In this document: positions 29,401 through 42,100 of the stretch, in pieces
Layout: every line of letters starts with the position of its first letter
Numbering within the stretch: the first letter of the stretch is position 1
Assembly (NCBI GenBank): GCA_008933995.1
Contig: WARS01000016.1
Span: forward strand, 4,998,215-5,062,214
Direction of reading: 5' to 3'
Length of the DNA stretch: 64,000 nucleotides
DNA from: Datnioides undecimradiatus
Taxonomy: Eukaryota > Chordata > Actinopteri > Lobotiformes > Datnioididae
Translations under genes and position numbers: made by a program
Notes under the pieces: model-generated
What the model was told of the DNA's origin: nothing
The model's input: the letters and a program-made list of their open reading frames with translations, nothing else
Databases searched by the model: none

Positions 29401-30500
29401 TTTGACTGCAGTGATGGCAGGAGGCAGCGTCTCAGTGTGGTGACAAGCAAGAGCGAGACAAAGCAGTGGGGTTGACACGGTGCTGCTGACATGGCGACTC
29501 AGCACGATTATGGGATATATGAATTTGGCAGGGCATCGGGAGCAGTGGGAGGGCCAGGGGGAGGTTAGAGGAGCTGGAGAGAGAGGAGGGAGGGAGGGAG
29601 ATACAAGACAGTAACCCTGTACTAACCCTGCCACCCCCTCCCCTCACATTCTCCTCTCCTCTGCTGAACGAGGCCAGTGTGAGACACCAAGACTGGACCT
29701 TCAGTTCACTGTGCACGTGTGTGTGAACATGCAAGGCTGCCTACTGAATCTCTTGTGTGTGTACCACTCTGTTTATGTGGGTGAATTAAAGCGTAACCCC
29801 CCCCCCCAGGTCCAGGTGTCTGGTTTAGTGGTAGTAACCAGCATGTGGGGGGACACTGACAACCATCAGCCCCGCTAATCCCTTAATCAGGTGGCCAGAG
29901 CTGGCCAAGAGTAACCTAGGAGAGGCGGATGGAGGGGCAGAGCAGAGGAGGAGAGAGATGGGGGGGGGGGCACTGCTCTGCAAGGGTCAACCAAGGGACA
30001 CGCGAGCTTCCATCATTGGATTGCCACCCTAACGACAGAGGCTGAGTGGACTACAGCCGCTGCAACAAAAACAAAAAACACGCAGAGTCAGACACGATAA
30101 CGCGTCCACGTACAGTCGCTTTACGTGCTCGAGCTCACAAGCCAAAGAGCCACTGCAGGGAGGTCACATGACATGTTTGATTTTTTTTTTTTTTTTCCTC
30201 GCCTGGATACACAACGACACAGCGTTGAAAGCATCGTATCAGTGCAGGTCAGATCAGAAGTCTACCTGTCACTAAATAAACAAACAAACAAACAAACAAA
30301 CAGAAAATGCGGCCGCACTCCCGCGCTGATAATAGCTGTGGCGTTTCGGTCGGGGTCGTGACCTAATGTTCTGAAGCCATATAAAGCAGCTCCTCAGTCT
30401 GCCCGAATCCTGCGTGTGTATGTGTGTGTCATCCCCTCTGGTGCAGAAGCCTCCTCTGTGATACACCAGCTGCCATTAGGCCACAGAATCAGGTCTGGAG

Positions 30501-30548
<48 letters not shown>

Positions 30549-32939
30549 GACAGAGTGTGTACAAAACTGCCTGTGCCCTTTCAATAAAATAAATATCATA
30601 GCTTTTCTTAAGTGTCAGTGTTGCTCCAGTTCCTCCTAATATTATTTCAAAGTGTGCCAGTAAAACTTAACAAACATAAATAAAATCCCTAAATATGTCC
30701 ATGAACTGTGGAAAAGAGAAGGGTTATAGCGCAGGCTGTTAAGTTCTGCGTGCGTTTCATGAATGTGTGTTGTAGTAGTGGCACTCAAAGGAATTTGCTG
30801 GTTTGTTACTGTGATGTGTTAAAAGAAATTACACTGTCAGTTTTTGTGAGAAATATTAAAAACCAGGGAAACTTCTAAAGGATTATTTAATTAGGAATGA
30901 TCTGATTTATTTATTTATTTTTTTTCCCATATCCGCATTTACTTTATTCAGTAAATTGCACTGACTCCTCTGCAGAGCCGGGCTGGACGTCGTCTTGTGT
31001 GAACATTAGACAAACGCGGACCAATCGCTTCATTTGCGGACGCCATTTTCAATTTCGAGCTCAACGTTTAAAGATCGGAGCCAGGCTGCACGAGAGCAGA
31101 GTTAAAAAGACTCATTTGTCACGTCTGAGGTGTATTGTTTTTCTTAATCCCTTAGTGCCAAACACCTGAGCTTTCCTTGTTTTTCCTGACGGCTTCGACA
31201 ATGAACTGCTTAAACGTTTTCTTCATTTCACAGCAGCTGTAACTATTGAGCACGTCTGCAAACATCTTTGTTCTCCCGCCCGTTTCTTTGGTAAATAACA
31301 GGTGAACTTTTAATTCACTTTTAGCTTCTCTGCTTAAGATTCATGCCTTTGCAGAAATGCACTTAGGTCGTACTTCAAAGCACTGCATGTGTTTAGAAAC
31401 TAATGACTTTTCGATTGCAGCTCTGTCTGGATAAAGTGGGTTAAAACTCGCAGCCCAAAATGTGAGCGAGCAAAAGGCTGCAAGTGAAAGCTTCTTTCAG
31501 TTCCACGCTGCCCAGTTTTTACAATGTGTCTGAATGTAATCTGCATGCCAAGTCACTCTAAGTGCATTGTACATACCTTGTTCCCTCTGACGCAGCACTG
31601 CTCAAGTTTTGAGTCAGAATGGAAGTGACTGGGGTTTGTGCGATGTTCTGTTTTTAGTGATCAACTTTGACCTCAGGTGTCTACTTGAATCTGCGTGGAC
31701 GTGACAGCCTGTTTTGCTGAGAATATACAGTAGGAGGGCACGGACCCAGGATAGCTTTGTAACTGCACTTGGACTAGGAAGAAAAAAAAAAGAAAAAAGT
31801 CACATACCATTAGTGATTAAAAGCATGCAGAGTCAATTTATTGCACCGCTGCGATGCATCGACGGCAGAGGAACAAAAACCTGGACACGCAGACAGTGAG
31901 GCAAGGCAGACAGACAGTGGGAGAGGCAAAGAGGAAGGGTAAAGAGGGAGAAGAAATTGTCAAACAGTGCCAGGAAAAGAACACCCGAGGGTAAGAGAGG
32001 GAGGAAGAAAGTGGGATGAGAGAGAAAAGCTGGGGGAGGAAAGAAGGATGAGGAATGGAGAGTCTAAATGACAACCTCTCCACCCCCCCGCAACCCTCTC
32101 CCGTTATCCTGGTCTACCCTTCTCCCTGCTCTGTTATTCTACATCTCTCTATGCCTGCCCCCATCCCTCTCTCTCCCTCTCTCTCTCTCTCTCAATCTCT
32201 CTATTCTCCTGCTCTCTAGCCGACCTGCTCAGACAGGGGTGAAGAGTTCAGGCGCTTCAAAGGCTGCAGTGTGGAGACTGCATGTCATGTGGGAGCCACA
32301 GCCGCCTTGCCTGCAGACTTCACAGACAGCTGCTGCTACAATTGATCCTCGACCAGCTAGCTCTCGGTAGTTCAGCCTTCCAACGGTCGCAAACTGCGGT
32401 TGCATCTGACTCTGGAGCGGCGGGCTTGATAAACAGCCGGTCAGAAAGCAGACACGGACCTCATGAAGACGCCCTAAACAAAAACGCGGAGCTGATCCGA
32501 GGCTAGCAAAGCTTTATCACACAGGGTCAAGACAAAAGACGACAAGTGATTGCCTCGGTATTTCTATCAATCACTTCCTCTTATAAAGCTCCCTCCAGAC
32601 ACATACAGCGAGGGGCAAAAGGAATCAGCTCTGCATCTCTGTAAATAGACCTATAGGCAGGGATGAGGAGCCAGTGAGACTGAAAGAAAGATGTGGAGGT
32701 AGGGAGGGTGGGAGTAAGAGAGGTCAGCGAGCGGCCACACTGAGGGGGCATGATGAGGACACTGTCAGAACAGGGTAGAGCTTAACATAAAGTAATACTG
32801 TACAGTAAAGCGGTGAACAGCTTACAGATCTGCTGTTATAAAAGCATATTTAATAAATAATGAATCCTTTAGATAAATAATGAGCATTACGTTTACTTAA
32901 TAAGCCAAAAGAGGAAAAGATCTGTATATTTTTTTTTTT

Positions 32940-33029
<90 letters not shown>

Positions 33030-36000
33030 AAAATATAAAAGAAGCCTTTCTGCTCTTGTTTTTGATTCATTCTCGGCCACGCTTGATAACACCCCCCACT
33101 CCCCATCAGCTTTTGAGAACCAATCAATGCTGGTTTATGTAAAACGTAGCACTACCAGTGCTCAATGGCGGCAGTGTCACACGAGACAGCAGTTTTAAAA
33201 AAAATAAACCCCTCTGTGTACTGTGCAATACGGAGAGCTTCATCTGGTGCCGGCAGGCTAAATCAGGATGGAGTCCTGCAGTACAGCTTAAAATCATTTT
33301 CTCTGCGTTGCATCACAGTTGCTGACCAGGGCAACAAGTTTTCCTAACCCACAAACTGAGCTTTACTGTCGGTAGAAGTGGTACAATGACATGGAATAGA
33401 ATAATAGTGCAAAGCAAGTTAAAAATAAAATGGATTTTTGAATATTTGAAGCTGAACTGCTGTAAAAAAGGACCACATTTAATAATCTGGACATGCGTGA
33501 TGCAAACACCATTTAATTAGATATTATGTGATAACAAATACACACTTTTAGGAGTACCAGCCTGCCATCAGCTGCCTTTAGGCTTTGGGGAAGCTTTCCC
33601 ACTTTGCTTGACTGAATCCTTACAGCTACCTGAAGGCAGCATGAGATGTACAGTGTGTGTTTATCTGTATCAAGTGCTGCACCAAAGAGCAGAGCCATTA
33701 CACACCATGATCCATTGTGGATACCTTGAGGAAATCATACGCAACCGACTGGGGTGCTGCAAAATAACCCCACACGGGCCTCTGTGGATCTGCGCTCGTC
33801 AGACTAATCTGCTACAGCGTGGATGTGTTTCTGCCACTGTGTCTGTTGCATTTTCATTAAAGCAGCGCAAGAGGGAAACGAGGTGGTGCAACGGAATTAA
33901 AACAAAGGGAACGTTTCAGTTCAACTGAAAAGTGGTGAGAAATAAAACACACACACACACAGCGTCAGTTTGTCCAGCTGACAGTGAGAAGCTCCACGCC
34001 GCAGGCCAACAACATGTGGTACGTCAGTCAGCTGCGGCTCCTACAGTAGAGGCAATCACGTGAAATCTTTTGAGGGGAAGCCAGGTGGAGTTGGCATCCT
34101 TTGATTACAAACAGCGTTAATTATCACTCAATCAATCAGCTTTGGCCACTGCTGCACGGGCTGCCAGTGATTCGGGCAATCAGACACCCCCTTTTCCAGC
34201 TTCTTACCGCATTCAACTAATTGTTCCGACGCACGAGCGAAACCCGGAACAATACAGTTAACAACGGCTGTGACTGGAGCCAGAGATAAATATCAAACTC
34301 GCGATGGCGGCGGTTCATATTAAACCTACATTGCAGAGTCAGTCAGGAAAAGCTCAAATGTTGCTTTGTTCCTGCTGCACATGGAAGCAGGTTATTGATC
34401 TGTAGCATCAACAAAAAGAACATTACATCTTTAATTAGTTCAGTTTTATTCTGTCTGGATGATGAACTCAGAGCTTTGACTGATTTTCAACTCCGGTCCG
34501 GTTTGGCTTTACAGTATAGAGGTGTACAGTGTCGTTTAAATACAGATAAGCTGTTACTACAGAAATGAAAGTAGATTTCAAATAGGGAAAAAATGATAAA
34601 TTAACACTTAACAATTAAAAAACACAAAGCCGGATCTACGATTTCGTAGTGACCATGCTCCTGGTTACTCTGTTCCTGTTTTGGTTTTGGATGCAAAACT
34701 GAGGAAAGAGGACTCTGGGACTAGCTTGCTGATACATTTGAAAACCAATCTGAGGGAAAGAATACATTCTCAAAAGTAGGTAAATCATCTTTTCGGTATG
34801 TGACAGCGGTGCCACCACACAGGCTTTTTTTTTGTTCTACATGCTATTCATTTGTTTGGTTTCCAAACTCTTTCTGGTCAAAATGACTTAATACAACTTT
34901 TATTAGCAAGGTAATGAGCGCTGTTAGAGGGGAGAGGGCCTGTAAAATGTCCTCAGAGATGGAAGGCCTGTTCCTGAGGAATGAGGAGCGAGTTAAGCGA
35001 GTACAAAGTGTGATTTCACACCTATAGTGAGGGTGGCTGGATGGTGAGTGGGTGGCACGGCTGTTACCCACACGATGCCAGTCTGCCAGGGCACCACCTA
35101 GGGCCCTGCACCCCCCCCATCCCCCATTCTCCCTCCCTTCCTGTGACGCCATGTTCCCCTTGCCCTGCAACACCAGTGCCCATCTGCTAGGACACGTTAG
35201 CCGCTGGCGCCAGGGACTATTTAGCCCGGCGTAATTAGCCCCCAGACACCAGCAGCCTGGTTTTAAACAGATGTGGGGGAGGTAGCGGTAGCAAGGCGAC
35301 TCAACACGACCAACCAATGTTTGATAAGGAGGAGAGGAGGGTGGGGGGGGGGGGGGGAGCGAGAGAAGAAGAAGTGACCTAGTTAAAGGGATGATGCAAC
35401 TCATGTTACAGCACAATGGGCAGTAATGATGACAACCCCACTTGCTCTGACTGTCCAATGCCATGGTCGAGGAAGGATGAGCAGCAGAAATCTAATTAGG
35501 CTGTGTCCATTTGCTGTACGACAAGCAGCACTGAGAAAATAAGCACTTTTTAAAGAGACAAACAGCGACGTTTAGAACAAAGAGGATGCTTGGCCTGGAC
35601 TCCCCAATGTGATTTCCCTATTCAAAGTATGCTTACTGGGTTTTTTGCGTTCCGGGGCTGACCTTTAACAGGACAGAGAGAGGTTACAGTGTAGATGCCC
35701 TTGAACCTCATGACCGTAATCACACGTGACTGTAACAGCATTGACCTTTCCCTGGCTCCCTCCTTTCCTCCTCACCATCTTTTTCTCCTTCCCTTCCCCC
35801 CAGGGTCATTTGAGGGTCCAGACTCTTGTCAAGGCTGTCACTCTAGACAGCCCTCTCCATCTACCGCCCCCGCTGTTGCCATGGCAATGGACGGCAGTGC
35901 GCTCCGAGGACTGTGTGAGGGGGCAGAGGGAGCCAGCGGACGGATGAACGCTGCAGCATCTTTCCCTAACCTAGGTCAACCTTGCAGAGCTGGTGTAAGT

Positions 36001-36108
36001 GATGGGAGGGGATAAACGCTGGCCATGCTGCTTGAGGACCAAATATACTGGCAGGATAACATCAGTGCAGGGATTGGAAATGGCAAAAATGATGGGAGAG
36101 AGAGAGGG

Positions 36109-36139
<31 letters not shown>

Positions 36140-39100
36140 GAGGGATAACAAGATGAAACAAAGAACATAGGTGGAGGCAGTACAGTGCAGGAATTATACT
36201 CTTCCCAGCGCACACAACATCCTCTCTGTTTCTCTCTCTCTGACAAAGGCCAATATCTTAAATTAGGTTTTTCTGTTGTTTTAAAGCCATCATGTCATCT
36301 TTGTCTCAAACACTCACACAAAAGCACGCACGCACGCACACACACACGCGGAAACGTGACCTGGGGGCAGGCAGTGGAGCAGCACACGTGTAGTACCACA
36401 GAGCTTCCAGCCAGCATGAGTCACTCTGAACACCAGTCAACCCAGAGAGAACAATGGCAACTGGTGTGTGAGGTGTCTGTCAAGCACGCACACACTGGCA
36501 GAGGATGAAGAGCCGCGGATGGAGCAACGCCCCACTGCGCCACCATCAGACTGCCATTTGCTTTGTGCTTTTTAACGCCGTGGATGCATATTTTCACAAG
36601 TGTGTCATATTGGAAATTGTACGGCTGCACAACGCTCGCGCACTAATCATTCCAATGCCGAAACCAGTCTGGATGCCTTTTTTTCCTAAAGGAAATGTAG
36701 CTCGTGGGGCCTGCTGCATATTAGATGAACTGATATTTGAATAATATCTGTCAATTCAGAAGATAACATACCGTACGCATGTTTTGCAACGAACTGTTAA
36801 ACCAAAAAAAACATTTTTCTGCTGGTACACGCTGATACTTCTGCACATTTCATTCTTGACTCCCTGAGAGATACACTCCAGCAGCCCACAGTGGACAAAC
36901 ACCTGTCCATAACACACTTGAACTGGACCTGGCGCTCACTAGTGATTTTGGATGCAGGCTAAAACAAGCAGCAGAGTTAAACTCGACTTAGCAGTGACAC
37001 AAAGTGCGCAACGGTTGAAAAACAGCCACGCAGCAGCAGCAGCACACGCAATGTGTTACAAAATAAAGAACTACATTACATTCTTGCAGAGCTCAAGCCA
37101 GACGCTGTAGATGCTAAATCATACTGCTCTGGATGATGTCAGAGTGGTCCACACACATTGAAACATGTTGTTTGTGTCAAACAACTTCTTCTTCCTGCGT
37201 AACCATCTCTCGTAGAACAACGGGTATGACAGCCCGGCTAGAAAACATACCTTTGCATTTGATGGCAGTGTTTTGAAGAGTGACGTTAGAAAAGAAAACT
37301 GTTGCACAACACAAAGCAGAAGTGTCGACATACAGCTGCACGTTCGCAAAAACTAAGAACCACAGACAGACAGAGGGGTGCTGTCGGAGGGTCAAGACAA
37401 GTTATCCGACCGCCATCGCTGAGGATACAAAGGCTCTGCAGCCACCATCTACAGCCGAGGCCTCAGTGAAACAAAGACTATGTCATCACATGTGCTTTTC
37501 CTCCACAGGTACGCTCCACACACCTTTGAGAAGCCTCTGAATTCAGCTTTGTTACATGTGCCATAGTGGAAAACAACAGAAACCTTGTATCGCAGTCAGT
37601 ATCATAACCTTTAGTGTGCCTGACCTGCGATTGGCTGATCTGAAACAGCTGACCAGCCTGTTCTGTCTTAGAAAAACTTCAGTATAAAGTTTTTTTTTAT
37701 GTATCCAGGGTTTTTTTGTGTACTTAAATACAGTTTATGCATTTAAAGTCAATAGCACTGATTCAGTCTTTTGCTTAGATGTAGAAGAATTACCTGAGAG
37801 CTTAATCAGCAGCTCAGAGGCCACCTTAACGTTGATATCTTGGCTCAGCAAGCTGTTCTTGGCCATGGGGCTTCCTTCCCTTGGTTTCAGTGGCCCTGGG
37901 CGCTCTGTGGCTACTGCAGCCCCCGCTGGTCCATCCTGGCAGAAAGTCGCCGGGAAGCTTGGCTGGACCTGGCTCTGGGACTGGGAGGATGGTCTAGGGC
38001 TCAACGTTTCCTCCACTTTGGGCTCCTCCTTCAGGTGGAATGGAGACTTGAGAGTCTCCCTCTGGTTGGCCGCTGAAAACCAGAGGGAAAAGAAATCAAA
38101 CGAATGAGAAGAAATTAAGACAGGGAGTTTTGAGCAGAGCGGAAAAACAAAATACTGGTTTCGAGCAAACAAGTTCCTGGGTCAAGATAAGTTTAACCCA
38201 GGAATAACAAGAGACATATGGAGGCCCTGCATGTTTTCTATCACCGCATCTGAGTGTAAGGCAGAAGGTCTCTGAAACTTGCATGCACCCATGGGTCACA
38301 GACTGCATTCTGTATACCACTCGTCCTTCAGCGTGCGATGCGCATCCATCTTAAATTTATTGCAAAATGCCACAGGGACATTGTATCAAGGTTTCTGGAA
38401 CTTGAGCATTTCTAATAAGTGAAGAGGACTATACATAGAACATAAAGCCTGATAAAAACGCAGATTAAATGGAACAACAAAGTGGCCCACAGTGGATTTT
38501 CACACTCCTGTTACTGCGACTGACACCACAGTTGGCGTGCCATGGGCCGACTCAGAGGGTGCAACCTCATGACTGTCCTCTGTTGGTCTTTAGGGCATCC
38601 ACAACTAATTCCCAATTCCTTCTCCTCCTTTCTGCTTCGCACTGCCTCCCCCATCTCCTCATGCCATTCCTTTCCCTACACCTTTATTTATTATTCTCTT
38701 CCACTTAAAGTCCAGTTTCCTCATCCCATCTCGCCCCAAACGTCGTCTGAATCCTCTTCAGGCATGAGAAGATGAAATAATTCCTGTGGTTCTGCAGAGA
38801 GGGTTAGCGTTCGGCTGAAGCCTTATCTTCCATCTCTGCAGTGTGTAGCCTAGGTTGGGGACTGAGTGAACTGTCACATGGATCCCTGCGCTCTAAAGTC
38901 ATCTTCAAGAGAAACTGGGCCACATCTAATCCGCCTAAGATGAATAATTAATAATTAGACATGGAGCAACTTCCGATAGCCGCCAAGAAAAGAACAGCGG
39001 GGCAAGCGCTTCTCTTTGTGTCTCCCAGCATGTTCCACTAACACTCTGTACTAAAACAAAGGTTTGCAAAGGCTACAACTCAGAACACCGTTGAAATTCA

Positions 39101-42100
39101 AAATGTCTATAAAACACAGACAGGAAGTATATGTAAAACACATTCTGTTTGTCTGTACGGAGGTACCTGATACCTTTGTTTCAGTCAGCGCAACTATGGG
39201 AACCGAGGGTTAGGTTAAACGATACCATTGTCCGCTATTGTAACCTGATTTACTACAGCGGCATCATGGCATCTTTCAGAAGCAACTGCGTCACAAAGTA
39301 CTTTATTACGTGTCAGCGGGGTGTTGGCAGCACAGATCTTAAGATGTGAAACTCTAAACTGTTACATTAGTGTGTGTGACTGTTACACCCATTTTCTTGT
39401 TTGCTGCAATAAACATCTCCTTCACATACATGGTTTATTAGAAGATGTTTCTCACCTGCTGTAAATGGAAGTGAGGATGAAGCAGGCATGGCGTTTGCAG
39501 AACTTCATGTTCTCATTGTGTTTTTGTTTAAAGAGAGATTAACCGGTCTGGATGCACCGACTGCGGCGCTGGGATTTACTGTTTCACACAGAAAACTCAC
39601 CACGCGCGATACTGATAACCAAATGTGAAAGCTCATAGGTTATGTTCCCCACAGTTTGTTATAGGATTTCTATTACAATCTATAGATTTTAAATAAAACT
39701 TGATTCAAATCGTCAATTTAAAAAATTGATTTACACCCTTAAAAATGTTATTTCACTTCGGTTCGACTGAGGCTAAGTGGAGCGCCAACAAGCACATCGT
39801 CACCTTTCCCAACCCTTGACATATCAACAGTTTTCTAACAATCTGTACGCTACCACTTCTCTCTGTCACACACACACACACAGCGCACAGATATAAGAGA
39901 AGCTATCACTCTTGGGCAGACTGCTGTCCAGTCTCCTCTGGCCCCAGCAGAGATCTGCTCCGCTCCTCACCCCACCGTCTCACCTAACATCTCTAACCGC
40001 CACAGGCCTGCCGCCCCCTGCCCGCATCATCAATCTGTGCTGGCTCCAGCTCCTCTGATTAATGATGATCTATGCCGCAGGGATAGAGGGCTCAGGGACA
40101 GGGGATACGGGGCAGCAAAAGGGGACAGGTGCTGGTGTTTTGACCACCCATGTGGTGCCACGACGCCACAGTGCCACACCACGGCGGGCCGGGGCTGCAG
40201 TTCAAGGGGGGGGGGAGAGGTTGTGCAGTGGGGGAGGAGGAGGGGGACAGTGACCTTCAAGTTCAGGGGCAGTGGCGCAGGGTCGCACGCGGCACCAGCT
40301 GGAAATGTCACACCGTCAGATGTCAGCGGGCAGGCTAAGTATAACCTGGTCAGCACCTGGAAGGACGTCCTCTAATTAGAAGCGTGTTGGGCCATGTCGG
40401 ATCAGACAGGGACAGCACACTTGGTCACCGCCTTACAAACACACATAAAAATACACTATCCAATTTACCCACGCAGACACATGCTTATCTATATCTTAGG
40501 AGAACCGCTTCCTCTGTGTGTGACGCTGCATTCAAACCATACGAAAACGCCGGGCTGCACATGAGCCGCCGACAAACACGGACTCGGCGCAAACTTAGAC
40601 TCTCAAAATTCTTCTCCTCTGCGGCCTCACGAGAACAAAAACAACCCCGGGACGTGCACTCACACACAAAGTCACACCACTCCAGTGACCTTTTGGATTG
40701 TCGCTATAAATAGAGTGTATTTCCACTAAGAATCTATGTTACAGAGCCCAATGAATTATTTAGTAGCCTAATCCAATGGGCATGTTTTTTTATTCTTCTA
40801 AGCTGATGGCTCAGCGACAAAAAAGCCAGAGCACGGTACCAACAGGAACAATGCAGCTTACACTTTGGCCTTTTGTCTGTCCAAATTTCACAATCACAAC
40901 AGCATCATGAGCATCCAGTCTCTGGCAGGGCATCTTGTGAAGTGAACACAGATCTGAGGAGGAAACGGGCATCTCTGGGTGACTGGGCATCTCTTCTGTG
41001 AGCTTCCTGCCTGCGCGAGCACGTACCCGGGCCAATGTCAGCTCCGTGTGCATGATACTGTACGGCTGGTCCAAGCTCCGGGTTGACGATGCTATCAGTT
41101 TGTCTCCATGTTATCACACCCTTCTGACACCTGCCACCAATGCTACTTCCACCGCCGTTTCTCTTGCCCGTTTCTCTCCTCTTCGCCACGCTTCTCTCTC
41201 GCGCCTCATCCGTCTCGCTGCCAGGCGCTTGTCCACTCCGCCTCACCTCTCGCTCCGTGGCCAGGGCTGCCGTCAAATAACTTCATTAGCTTTCCACCTC
41301 TGTCACGCCGGCCTGCTCCCCCTCTGACAATTGGCTGCTGTTTTCTCCCGGAGAAAAAAAAAACAAAACACACAGGGCTACGTGGGGCAGGTTGAGAACC
41401 CAACAATAGCTGACAGTGTGCTAGACACTGGACAGTGATACTGATGGCTGCAGTGGGGATGTATGGACCAGAGGTCACACACAAAAGGCCTTTCTGTGTC
41501 TGCTCATGCGGAACTGGAAAGCAAGGGACACGCAGATTAAATCTAGATGTTGACAAAGAGACACAGCTAAAAGATAAGATGCTTCAAAATTCTAAATATC
41601 CGTCGTCAACCAAAAACTTCTGCAACGAAACCCCCGATGTGTCCATACTTGAGGATGCAATAGATGCTACTGTGATGTTTGCAAATAAATCAGGGGAAAA
41701 ATGTCTATAGCTAGGATGATGGCATGTTAACGCAGGAATAATAATGTTCTCTAAAAAAAAAATGCCACAGCGTTAAAATTCCGCCTGTGCGCCAGTGTGC
41801 TGTAGCGAAGCAATGCATGCAACATACTCTCCCAGGAAAAAAGATAAATAAGACAACTGCAGAAGCATCATGACAGATGCAACACCTCCCACAACCCCCT
41901 GCATGCCAATTATTCACACCCAGCCAGGGTCAAGCTTGTTGCGCCTGTGTCACCGCAGCAGGGGGGGTGGGGGTGGCGTTGGGAGGGTGTGCAGTGCCCA
42001 CTGTCATTATTAACTCAGGGTCCACTGGGCACAGGGTAGGGGCTGCGCATTTCAAAGTGCCTCGGTGGCTTTCATCTCTGAATCAAAATGTGGATCACAC

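Larger units (their letters stand above)
27712..37793 (-). other. znf827 intron between exons D and E (largest fully contained)
   Basis: A 10.1-kb intron. It holds an unusual T17-(AT)n-A10 palindrome at 32929-33033, GT/GA microsatellites at 30503-30547, a GA-rich tract at 36095-36143, and possible conserved elements at 29810-29910, 34080-34220 and 35190-35260. The open frames inside (for example 34844-35464 minus) are low-complexity and unsupported. Confidence 0.65.

Noticed and set aside
34844-35464. 206-residue minus-strand frame in the D/E intron
   Set aside because: No family recognised; it spans a G-run and lacks similarity to known znf827 exons.
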